Shown in pieces: positions 47,646 through 55,084 of a DNA stretch of 64,000 nt. Position 1 is the stretch's first letter. Every line of letters begins with the position of its first letter. The notes under the pieces are model-generated. The model was not told where the DNA came from and searched no databases. It worked only from the letters and a program-made list of their open reading frames with translations. The stretch is from contig JAEUJW010000028.1 of the NCBI GenBank assembly GCA_016793465.1, positions 1 to 64,000 of the forward strand, written 5' to 3'. Both the position numbers and the translations under genes were made by a program. The DNA comes from Myxococcales bacterium (GTDB lineage: Bacteria; Myxococcota; Polyangia; Nannocystales; Nannocystaceae).

Positions 47646-47758
47646 GGTGGCCTCCTTCCCGAGTCTTTGACCCCCGACCGCGCCCCGCGCCAGCGCGCGA
47701 CGGGAGCAGAACTTGCGCCCGCTCCCGCCGTTGTGGCGCGCCCCCTCGCGGCGCCGGT

Positions 47759-48244
47759 CTACAGGCCCGCCGCGCGCTCGGTCGCCGTCCCGGTCCACCA
47801 CGTCGGCGGCGCCCCGACCGCGAGGTCGTGCGCCTCGAACCACCGCTCGATCCACAGCTTCACCATGCCGTCGCGGAGCTCGAACCACCGCCCGCGCTCG
47901 GCCGGCGCCGCGTGCAGCGCCTCCCTGAACCTGCGCAGCGGCTTGGCGCTCCGCAGCGCCCGCTGCAGGTCGTAGCGCAGCCGCTCGCCCTGCACGCCCT
48001 CGACGAACCGCTCCATCCACTCGAGCTCGGTGTGCGCGTCGAGGTGGTCGATCTCGAGGTAGCGCGACGGGTCGCCGTCGATGCGCTCGCGCTCCCCCGG
48101 GTCGTCCTCGAACGGGCCCGTCACGCACACCTCGCCCGTCGCCGTATCGTAGTAGGAGCGGTTCTCCCGGTCCGGACATTCGATCGCGACCTCGAAATCC
48201 TCCCACACCGGACGCGGAGCATCGGGGGAAATTCGCATGGCCAC
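47759..48244 (-). CDS. UPF0158-family protein
   Basis: 161 residues from a GTG (an ATG two codons later is equally possible). The layout follows UPF0158: [15 protein letters not shown] near the start, [20 protein letters not shown], a helical middle with [20 protein letters not shown], and a Trp-rich end [11 protein letters not shown]. The family has no firm biochemical function. Single gene on its strand. Confidence 0.72.
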   Translation of the reverse strand: MAMRISPDAPRPVWEDFEVAIECPDRENRSYYDTATGEVCVTGPFEDDPGERERIDGDPSRYLEIDHLDAHTELEWMERFVEGVQGERLRYDLQRALRSAKPLRRFREALHAAPAERGRWFELRDGMVKLWIERWFEAHDLAVGAPPTWWTGTATERAAGL

Positions 48245-48329
48245 GGCACGATGCGCGAACTCGCGCGATATGTCAAGACACGCGACTTATGTGGTCACTT
48301 GCGCGAGCCATCGAGGCGATATGCACACA

Positions 48330-48854
48330 TCATTCGCGCATGCACGCCCGCAGCGAGCGCTTGGCCCGGTACAGCAGCGTGGCCACGTGGGCCGCGGAGA
48401 TCCCGAGCGTGCGGGCCACGTCGTCGCCCGAGCGCTCCTCGAGCATGCGCAGCGTCACCACCGCCCGCTGGGTGTCGCACAGCTCGAGCACGCAGGCCCG
48501 CAGGCGCACGTGCTCCTCGGCCTGGGCGATCAGCGCGTCGCTCGACGGCGCGTCCTCGATCAGCGGCAGCTCCTCGAGCGGTCGGTGCGGCAGCGCCAGG
48601 AAGTGCCGGCGCCGGCGGTTGCGCGCCAGGTTGCGGACGATCGTCGCCAGCAGCGCGCCCCACCCGCTCGCGTCGTCCGTCACCTCGCCGCGGCGCGCCA
48701 TGCCGAGCAGGCTCGCGCAGCCCTCCTGCACGCAGTCGACGGCCTCCTCCGGCCCCAGCCCCTCGCCGCGGGCCAGCGCCGCCAGCGAGCCGCGCCCCTG
48801 CCGCATCACCGTCGAGAGGCTGTCCAGGAGGTCGGGTGCGTCGCTGGCGGGCAT
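48330..48854 (-). CDS. ECF-like RNA polymerase sigma factor
   Basis: 174 residues. Region 2 is represented by EEAVDCVQEGCASLLGMA and GWGALLATIVRNLARNRRRR; region 4 by LELCDTQRAVVTLRMLEERS, GDDVARTLGISAAHVATLLY and RAKRSLRACMRE. Length and layout fit group-IV sigma-70 factors. No anti-sigma gene is adjacent, and region 2 is short and divergent, so it may belong to a minor ECF group. Divergent from a thioredoxin gene with an 87-bp gap containing a strong inverted repeat, which makes the thioredoxin a likely regulon member. Confidence 0.87.
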   Translation of the reverse strand: MPASDAPDLLDSLSTVMRQGRGSLAALARGEGLGPEEAVDCVQEGCASLLGMARRGEVTDDASGWGALLATIVRNLARNRRRRHFLALPHRPLEELPLIEDAPSSDALIAQAEEHVRLRACVLELCDTQRAVVTLRMLEERSGDDVARTLGISAAHVATLLYRAKRSLRACMRE

Positions 48855-48887
48855 GGCAGGGCTATCAAGGTGTCGAGCCGCCAGGAT

Positions 48888-48912
48888 ATGACAGGGAGAT
48901 TTTTCCTGTCAT
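48888..48912. promoter_or_regulatory. Inverted repeat ATGACAGG-N9-CCTGTCAT between sigma factor and thioredoxin genes
   Basis: Perfect 8-bp arms (48888-48895 and 48905-48912) around an A/T-rich 9-nt centre GAGATTTTT. Placed in the middle of the 87-bp divergent gap, 30 bp before the thioredoxin ATG and 34 bp before the sigma-factor start. Best read as an operator for a dimeric regulator; a hairpin is the alternative. Confidence 0.65.
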
Positions 48913-48941
48913 GCCGCCCCGCCCCGGCACCTGACCCGGGC

Positions 48942-49286
48942 ATGAGCAACCTGATCTCCGTCGCGGGCGACGCCTTCACCTCCGAGGTCCTGGCCGCCGA
49001 CGTCCCCGTGCTCGTCGAATTCGTGGCCTCCTGGTGCGGCCCCTGCCGCGTCCAGAAGCCCCTCCTGGTCGAACTCGCCCGCGAGACCGCCGGCCGTTGC
49101 AAGGTCTGCGTCGTCGACGTCGAGGTGAACCCGGCGATCGCCGTCCGCTACCGCGTGCACTCCGCGCCGACCCTCATGGTCTTTCGCCGCGGCGAGCCCG
49201 TCGCCCTGCGCGTCGGCCTGACCCGCCTGCCCGCCCTGCGCGAGATGCTCGACCTCGGGGCCCGCCCCGCGGCCACGCGCGCCTGA
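48942..49286 (+). CDS. Thioredoxin
   Basis: 114 residues, full thioredoxin fold: VLVEFVASWCGPCRVQKPLL with the canonical WCGPC, VDVEVNPAIAVRYRVHSAPT with the cis-Pro, then VFRRGEPVALRVGLTRLPAL. No signal peptide, so cytoplasmic. Divergent from the sigma-factor gene; the shared upstream region carries a perfect inverted repeat. Confidence 0.95.
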   Translation: MSNLISVAGDAFTSEVLAADVPVLVEFVASWCGPCRVQKPLLVELARETAGRCKVCVVDVEVNPAIAVRYRVHSAPTLMVFRRGEPVALRVGLTRLPALREMLDLGARPAATRA

Positions 49287-49287
49287 C

Positions 49288-50331
49288 TCACCGCGCCCGC
49301 GGCACCACCTCGATCACGACGATCTCCGGCCGGCACAGGAACCGCAGCCGCGGCGCGTACCCGCGTTCCATCCCCACCCCGCGCGACACCACCAGCGTGC
49401 GCCCGCCGGCCAGCTCCGTCACGCCCGCGGCCCACGCCCGCGGCACCCGCGACAGCGTGAGCAGCGGCCCTACCCCCGGCAGCTGCACCTGCCCGCCGTG
49501 CGTGTGCCCGGCGACCAGCAGGTCGGCGTCGATCTGCCCGAGCGCGAAGTCCGGCGCGTGCCCGACCACCACGTGAAACGGCGCCGCCCGCTCGACCTTC
49601 TGCCGCGTGTCGAACGACCCCGACAGATCCAGCCCGGTCACCGCGATCCCGTCCCTCACCTCGGTCCCCGTCCGTTCGAACATCGTCACCGGCAAATCTT
49701 TAAAGATCGCCGGCCACGACGGCCCGTCGACGTTGCCCGGCACCGCGAACGCTCCGAGCGGCGCGCCGAACCCGAGCTCGCGCATGTACGCGTTGAGCTG
49801 GTCGCGCGCCGCCGCGTACGCCGGCCCCTCCCACTGCTGGATGTAGTCGCCCGGCAGCAGCAGCATGTCGGGCCGCTCCGCCATCGCCGCGGCCAGCGCG
49901 CGCCGCTCGTGCTCGCCGAACGCCTCGAGCTGCAGGTCCGAGACCACCACGATCCGCAGCGGCCGCGGCGCCGTCTCGCTCTCGATCGTCACCCGCGACA
50001 CCGTCAGCGCGGACGGCTCGACGAAGAACGCGTCGACCCCGACCGCCAGGCCCACCGCCCCCACGACCGCGAACACCAGCGCGGCGCCCCGCGCCGTCCG
50101 CCACAGCACCAGCGTCAGGGCCAGCGCTACCCACACCGTGTGCACGAAGATCGCGTGGCTCATCAGGCGCATCACCCCGAACCCGTCCTCGCCGAGCAGC
50201 ACCGCCAGCGCCGCCGCGACGCCCAGCGCCCCGACGATCCCCGGCACCGGCGCCCGCCCGCGCCGCCGCGCCCACACGACCAGCGCCGCCCCGATCGCCA
50301 GCATCACCCCGTTGAACATCGCCGTGATCAC
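49288..50331 (-). CDS. Membrane-bound calcineurin-like metallophosphoesterase
   Basis: 347 residues from the GTG at 50331, preferred because GGGAGG lies 6 nt upstream; the frame extends a few codons further. Four or so N-terminal membrane helices (FNGVMLAIGAALVVWA, GIVGALGVAAALAVLLG, VWVALALTLVLW, VFAVVGAVGLAVGV). The catalytic domain has IVVVSDLQLEAF, LLLPGDYIQQW, GNVDGP, HVVVGHAPDFAL and LLVAGHTHGGQVQLP. In the usual family motifs SDLH and GNHD the His residues are replaced here (SDLQ, GNVD), so metal binding may be altered. YkuE-like proteins act on lipid A precursors or cyclic nucleotides. Confidence 0.88.
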   Translation of the reverse strand: MITAMFNGVMLAIGAALVVWARRRGRAPVPGIVGALGVAAALAVLLGEDGFGVMRLMSHAIFVHTVWVALALTLVLWRTARGAALVFAVVGAVGLAVGVDAFFVEPSALTVSRVTIESETAPRPLRIVVVSDLQLEAFGEHERRALAAAMAERPDMLLLPGDYIQQWEGPAYAAARDQLNAYMRELGFGAPLGAFAVPGNVDGPSWPAIFKDLPVTMFERTGTEVRDGIAVTGLDLSGSFDTRQKVERAAPFHVVVGHAPDFALGQIDADLLVAGHTHGGQVQLPGVGPLLTLSRVPRAWAAGVTELAGGRTLVVSRGVGMERGYAPRLRFLCRPEIVVIEVVPRAR

Positions 50332-50551
50332 GCCGGTCCTCCCGAGCACACGCCAACGCCGCCAGCACCTCCGTCATTCCCGCCGCCGCCGCCTCGCACG
50401 CCCCGAGGTCCCCGGGCGGCCGCGTCAGGCCGCAGCGGCAGGGCGACAGGGCGAGGACAGCGACGATCGCGGCGCGGCGGAGCGTCCCCGCGAACGTGCG
50501 TCCGCCCCGCGCCGCGCGGACACTGCGGGCCGGCGCCCCACCACCGCGGCG

Positions 50552-51319
50552 TCACGGCAAGCCCGCCTCGATCGCCGCCAGCCGCCCGCGCAGCGCCTCC
50601 GCGGGCTCGAGGTCCAGCAGCGACCTCACCAGGTCCGCCGCCCAGCGCGCGTCGGTCGCCACCGTGCGCTCGCCCTCCTCGGCGATGCGCTCCGCGTCGG
50701 CCAGCCAGCGCTCGAGCGCCGCGACCCCCTCCTCGAGCTCGTCCTGGTCGACCGCCCGGCTGGCCACCGTCAGCGGGTGCTCCAGCTCCGGCGACGCCGG
50801 ATAGTAGCCGCGCATCGCCTGCCAGTAGCCGTCGACGTCCTCCTGCGAGCACAGCGGCTGGCCCGCGTCGACGAGCACCGCCAGCGTCGACGCGGCGTTC
50901 GCCCGCCCGCTCGCCTCGACGTACGCGATCGTCTCCGCCACCCCCGCCCCGAACAGCAGCTCGCGCGCCAGCCCGCACTCGGTGTCGAAGTTCGCCGCCT
51001 TGGCCCGCGCCAGCCGCCAGATGTCCTCCGGCGCGCGCATCAGCCCGACCAGATAACACGCCAGCGCCAGCGACTCCGTCAGCCCCTGCAGCTCGCTGTC
51101 CTCGTGCCACAGCACCTCCTGCTCGAGCAGGAAGCGCAAGAGGCCCGCGTCCTCGGGCCGGCGGTCGTACTGCAGCGCCTGCAGCACCGCCTCGCGCGCC
51201 GACTCGTTGCGGTCGAGCTGGTCGTCGTGCTCGTCGCGCTCCTCGGCGTAGGCCACCGTCTCCCACGCCGAGGGATCGTCACGCAACCTCGCCAGCTGCT
51301 CGCGGCTCCTGCGGAACAT
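50552..51319 (-). CDS. Hypothetical protein, 255 aa, helical
   Basis: I do not recognise a family. Almost wholly alpha-helical, acidic and Ala/Leu/Glu-rich: LARLRDDPSAWETVAYAEER, LLRFLLEQEVLWHED, LALACYLVGLMRAPEDIWRL, AALERWLADAERIAEEGERT. This resembles the helical hypothetical proteins that myxobacteria carry in many copies. No signal peptide or membrane segment. Between it and the phosphoesterase are ~220 bp with a possible decayed lipoprotein-like stretch but no clean gene. Confidence 0.7.
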   Translation of the reverse strand: MFRRSREQLARLRDDPSAWETVAYAEERDEHDDQLDRNESAREAVLQALQYDRRPEDAGLLRFLLEQEVLWHEDSELQGLTESLALACYLVGLMRAPEDIWRLARAKAANFDTECGLARELLFGAGVAETIAYVEASGRANAASTLAVLVDAGQPLCSQEDVDGYWQAMRGYYPASPELEHPLTVASRAVDQDELEEGVAALERWLADAERIAEEGERTVATDARWAADLVRSLLDLEPAEALRGRLAAIEAGLP

Positions 51320-51366
51320 ATTTAAAGAATATCCTACCCGTGCGCCGTGCTAGCGTGCGCGCCCTC

Positions 51367-52047
51367 GTGGTGACGATCCTCCACCGCGACGACGCCCTCG
51401 TCGCCGTCGACAAACCCGCCGGCCTCGCCGTCCACCGCGGCTGGGCCGACGACGAGGACGTGCTCCTCCAGCGCGTCCGCGACGCCGTCGGCGCCTGGGT
51501 CTACCCCGTCCACCGCCTCGACCGCGGCGCCAGCGGCGTCATCCTGTTCGCCCTCTCCTCGGCGCACGCCGCCGCCCTGCAGGCGCAGTGGACCGCCGGC
51601 GCGGTGAGCAAGAAGTACCTGGCGATCGTGCGCGGCGCCCCGCCCGACGCGGCCGTCATCGACCACCCGATCCCCCGCAGCGAGGACGGCCCGCGCGTCC
51701 CGGCCGTCACCGCGATCCGCACGCTCCACCGCGCCGGCCGCTACGCCGTCGTCGCCGCCGCCCCGCGCACCGGTCGCCTCCACCAGATCCGCCGCCATTT
51801 GAAGCACATCAGCTGCCCGCTGATCGGCGACGTCCGCTACGGCAAGGGCGAGCACAACCGGCTGTTCCGCGAGCGCCACGACCTCCACCGCCTCGCCCTC
51901 CACGCCCGCGTCCTCCGCCTCGCCCACCCGACCACCGGCGAACCTTTGATCGTTTCGGCCCCCGTCCCCGACGACCTCGCCCGCGCGTTCGCCGGGCTCG
52001 ACGCTCCGCCCGCGCTCCTCGACGATCGACTCGACGATCTGTGCTGA
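51367..52047 (+). CDS. RluA-family pseudouridine synthase (TruC/RluA-like)
   Basis: 226 residues; three in-frame GTG codons (51355, 51367, 51370) could start it, and 51367 or 51370 best fits the family start (VTILHRDDALVAVDKPAGLA). The catalytic motif VHRLDRGASGVILFAL holds the active Asp. Other hallmarks: YLAIVRGAPP, PRTGRLHQIRRHLKHISCPL, IGDVRYGKG, LALHARVLRLAHP. There is no S4 domain, as in TruC and RluA, which modify tRNA U65 or tRNA/rRNA sites. Ends 4 bp from the convergent 43-aa gene. Confidence 0.92.
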   Translation: MVTILHRDDALVAVDKPAGLAVHRGWADDEDVLLQRVRDAVGAWVYPVHRLDRGASGVILFALSSAHAAALQAQWTAGAVSKKYLAIVRGAPPDAAVIDHPIPRSEDGPRVPAVTAIRTLHRAGRYAVVAAAPRTGRLHQIRRHLKHISCPLIGDVRYGKGEHNRLFRERHDLHRLALHARVLRLAHPTTGEPLIVSAPVPDDLARAFAGLDAPPALLDDRLDDLC

Positions 52048-52051
52048 CCTG

Positions 52052-52183
52052 TCAGTGGCCGATGTACCCGTCCGGGATGTCGTCGCCCACGCACGCGAAG
52101 AAGTCCGGCTTGCCCCGCCGCGATCGCCACCAGCCGCGCCAGGTCGTCCGGTCGCGCGGGAGCGCCGCCACCGCTCGCTTCAT
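52052..52183 (-). CDS. Small Trp/Arg-rich protein, 43 aa
   Basis: Reads MKRAVAALPRDRTTWRGWWR then SRRGKPDFFACVGDDIPDGY and IGH, then TGA. It has a strong ribosome-binding site (GAGAGGGG, 9 nt before the ATG) and lies 22 bp downstream of the Sir2 gene on the same strand, so it is likely cotranscribed. The basic, Trp-rich first half and acidic second half are unusual; the single Cys sits in FFACVGDD. No family is recognised. The start signal and spacing make it more than a chance frame. Confidence 0.55.
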   Translation of the reverse strand: MKRAVAALPRDRTTWRGWWRSRRGKPDFFACVGDDIPDGYIGH

Positions 52184-52205
52184 CGCCGTCCCCTCTCGCC
52201 CGCGA

Positions 52206-52937
52206 TCATACCAGCCGCGGCAGCAGGTCCTCCGCCCGCCCCAGCACCTCCTCGTCGAAGTCCGGGTGGCGCGGCGACATCGCCTCGCGGTTGACCGAGA
52301 TCGTCCGCGCCCCCGCGTACTTGGCCGAGCGCACGAAGTTCGCCGCCGGCGTCACGGTCCCCGACGTGCCCACCGCGACGAACAGGTCGCAGTCCCGCAG
52401 CGCCCGCTTGCAGCGCCACTCCGGCTCGACCGGCATCGGCTCGTCGAACAGCACCACGTCGGCCCGCATCGGCGCCCCGCAGCGCCCGCACGCGGGGCAC
52501 TCCGCGGTCGTCATCGCCGCCGTCTCACCGCACTCCGCGCTGCAGCGCGCCCGCGCCAGCGAGCCGTGCAGCTCGACCACCGCCCGGCTGCCCGCTCGCT
52601 GGTGCAGCCCGTCGACGTTCTGCGTGATCACCAGCAGCGACTGCCCGGTGCCCAGCCGCGCCTCGAGCCGCGCGAGGGCCACGTGCGCCGCGTTCGGCTC
52701 GGCCGCCGCGACCGCCCGCGCCGCCTCCGCGTGAAACGCCCACACCCGCCGCGGGTCGGCCCGCAGCGCCGCCGCCGAGGACAGCGCCGCGACGTCGACC
52801 TCCGCCCACAGCCCGCCGGGCCCGCGATACGGCCGCAGCCCCGACGCCACCGAGATCCCCGCGCCGGTCAACACCACGATATTGCGATAGCGATCCCACG
52901 CGATCTCCGGCAGGTCCACGCCACCAACGTACGGCAA
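52206..52937 (-). CDS. Sir2-family NAD-dependent protein deacylase
   Basis: 243 residues. VVLTGAGISVASGLRPYRGP is the NAD-binding start, TQNVDGLHQRAGS and ELHGS (catalytic His) the core, with a four-Cys zinc site (RCSAECGE ... CPACGRC) and VRADVVLFDEP-like RADVVLFDEPMP, VGTSGTVTPAANF. Class III sirtuins (CobB/SIRT5) carry a Tyr-x-x-Arg that selects succinyl/malonyl substrates; at that place this protein reads AFHAEAARAV, so the Tyr is not kept and acyl specificity may differ. Followed by the 43-aa gene. Confidence 0.93.
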   Translation of the reverse strand: MPYVGGVDLPEIAWDRYRNIVVLTGAGISVASGLRPYRGPGGLWAEVDVAALSSAAALRADPRRVWAFHAEAARAVAAAEPNAAHVALARLEARLGTGQSLLVITQNVDGLHQRAGSRAVVELHGSLARARCSAECGETAAMTTAECPACGRCGAPMRADVVLFDEPMPVEPEWRCKRALRDCDLFVAVGTSGTVTPAANFVRSAKYAGARTISVNREAMSPRHPDFDEEVLGRAEDLLPRLV

Positions 52938-52959
52938 TTCCCGCCGCGCGTGAACCGCC

Positions 52960-54756
52960 TCAGTAGCGCCAGCTCGTGGTGTCGGCCCCCTCCGGGGCCG
53001 TGCGCAGGAAGCGGTCGACGAGCAGCGGGATGAAGCGCGCGTGGTACGTCATGCGCGACTCGAAGTTGGGGCGATCCGGGTCGCCGCTCCAGCAGTGCCC
53101 GTGCCCGTGCCCATAATTAAAAACCGCGTCCGCCGGCGGGTCCAGCCGCGCCACCCGCTCCTCGAACAGCCGCACCGCGCGCTCGAGGAAGAAGTTGTCC
53201 ATGTCGCCGGTGTTGACCCACAGCTTGCCGCGCAGCTTCGGCGCCAGCCGCTGCCAGTCGCGGGTGACGATGTGCCCGAGGTCGTAGTGATCGCGCCAGT
53301 GGGCCGCCACCGCGTGGTCGATCTGCCCGGTCTGCTTGTCGAAGATGCGGCGCGGATACCCGTCCTCGCCGACCGGCGAATACACCGCCTCCCAGATGTC
53401 GAACTGCTGCCCCGAGCGCGAGCGCGTGCCGAGCGCGAACTCGTGGCGGTTGTCCTGCTCGACCGTGCTGCGCAGCGTCCCGTCGGCCTCGCGCGCCCCG
53501 ATGCGCGGGCTGCTCCGGAGCTGTCCGCGGGTGTAGTACGCGTTGTCGTCGTCGTAGATATCGACGGTCACGTAGGCGCGGAAGTCGATCGGGTCCGGGC
53601 AGTTGCCGATCGCCCCGTTGTACTCGTCCGGATAGAAGATCTGGGCCGCCAGCGCCTCCCACCCGCCGGTCGACCCGCCGTACATGCCCCGCGCCCACGC
53701 CCCGAGCCCGCGGAACTCCCTCTCGATGTGCGGGATCAACTCGTGGGTGATCGCGTCTCCGTACGGCCCGAGGTTCTCCGAGTTCACCGCGTAGGAATCG
53801 TCATAGTACGGGTTGGCGTGCTCGAGCTGGATCAAGATCACCCGGGGGAACTCGCCCGTCCATTGCTCGTAGAATTCGTGGCTCGCCTCCTGCACGAGCC
53901 GCTCGTACCCGTATTTTTTGCAATCTGTGCCGTGCCCGTTCGGACACTCGCGGCGCAGGCCCTCGCGGTCGACCGGCGGCAGCTCGGCGTCGGCCGGCGT
54001 CTCCCGCCAGCCCGCCAGCTCGCGGGCGAAGTGCGAGTGGTAGATGATCAGCGGGTAGCGGGCGTCCGGGCGCTCGTGCCAGCCCTGCGGCAGCAGCACC
54101 CGCGCCCCGAGTTTGATCGGGCGCCCCCAGAACTTCGTCAGCCGCGGGCTCTCGATCTCCACGTGCCGCAGCAGCCTGGTCTCGACCACCGGCGGCAGCG
54201 GAGGGATCTGCCGGTCGACCTCGATCTCGAGGTTTAATAATGATCGGTCTTCGCCAATTTTAATAGTTCGTGGGGTCGACAGCAGGTTGCCGGGCGCCTG
54301 CGCCCACTACTGGCCCTCGCCGCGGTCCATCGGCAATTGCACGGTCTTTCCGTCGGCCCGATTGAACGTCTCGTAGCGGTGCAGCAGGGCCTGCACCGTG
54401 TATTCGCCGGGGGGCAGCGCCTTCAAGTCGGGCAGCGGATATCCGTGCACCTCGCCGGACAGCTCGACCGTCTGCCCGGGCGCCCAGCCCTCGACGTCCA
54501 TGCCGAACACCTGCGCGGTGCGGTCGTCCCCGCTGACCTGAAAGCGCGGCTCGCTGGCCCCGTCGCGCGTCAGCAGGACCAGGAGGCGCCCCTGCAGCGG
54601 TCCTTCGGCGAGGCCCGCCCGCACGCGCACGGCCACCCGCGGCGCCGCCTCCGGCGCGGTCGTCACGGCCGGCGAGGCCCGCGGCGCCGGCGGTGCGGGC
54701 TGGCAGGTGAGCAGGGAGAGCGAGACCAGCGACGCGGCGCGCATGCCAGCGACCAT
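52960..54756 (-). pseudogene. Exported esterase-family gene interrupted by an in-frame TAG
   Basis: A single reading frame of 599 codons with one TAG at 54307-54309 (codon 150). Before it: a signal peptide (MRAASLVSLSLLTCQPAPP) and a beta domain ending KTVQLPMDRGEGQ. After it: WAQAPGNLLSTPRTIKI, IPPLPPVVETRLLRHVEIES, PRLTKFWGRPIKLGARVLLP and an alpha/beta-hydrolase body with the nucleophile elbow MYGGSTGGWEA and a late YGHGHGHCW. From memory, intact relatives run straight through this point with GEGQ-x-W-x-x-SPGNL-x-S, so both halves are one protein. A CAG-to-TAG change explains it. It may be a young pseudogene, a readthrough gene or a sequence error. If translation restarts, only the hydrolase part from ~54189 would be made, without its export signal. 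Confidence 0.85.
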
Positions 54757-55084
54757 AACACCGCGCGATCCAGCGCGAGCCCGCGAACGCGGCCGCCTCG
54801 CGGGTGTCTCGCCGCCGGCTCAGCGGCGGGGATACGTCGTTCCGACGGTCGGCCGCGACGCAGGGCACCGCTCATCCGCGCGGACGGTCGGCGCCTGCGA
54901 AACTCGCCGCACACCATACAAATGACCACAAGTCACCCCGAATCAGCGCCGTCCCGCAATGCATACGACGGCGTGCAGGGGCGTGCGCTCCGCCTCACGG
55001 TCGCGTGCACGCGGTGTGGTATGCTGCCGCCCCAGGCCGTTCGCCCCGCGTCGTGAGCGAGGGCGGGTGGTGTCACGTCACGTC
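54757..55084. other. 328-bp intergenic region between the esterase gene and a kinase gene
   Basis: No gene seen. Contains two direct copies of GACGGTCGGC (near 54851 and 54880), which could be a binding-site pair, and the relatively A/T-rich stretch CACACCATACAAATGACCAC near 54910, a possible promoter area. Both flanking genes point outward. Confidence 0.45.

Noticed and set aside
50350..50551. Possible lipoprotein-like frame upstream of the phosphoesterase (LRRAAIVAVLALSPCRCG on the minus strand)
   Set aside because: It looks like a signal peptide but has no good start and runs without a stop into the phosphoesterase in another frame; at best a decayed gene.
54307..54309. TAG as a pyrrolysine or reassigned codon in the esterase gene
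   Set aside because: Other genes in the window end normally at TAG and the enzyme family does not use pyrrolysine; a point mutation or sequence error is simpler.
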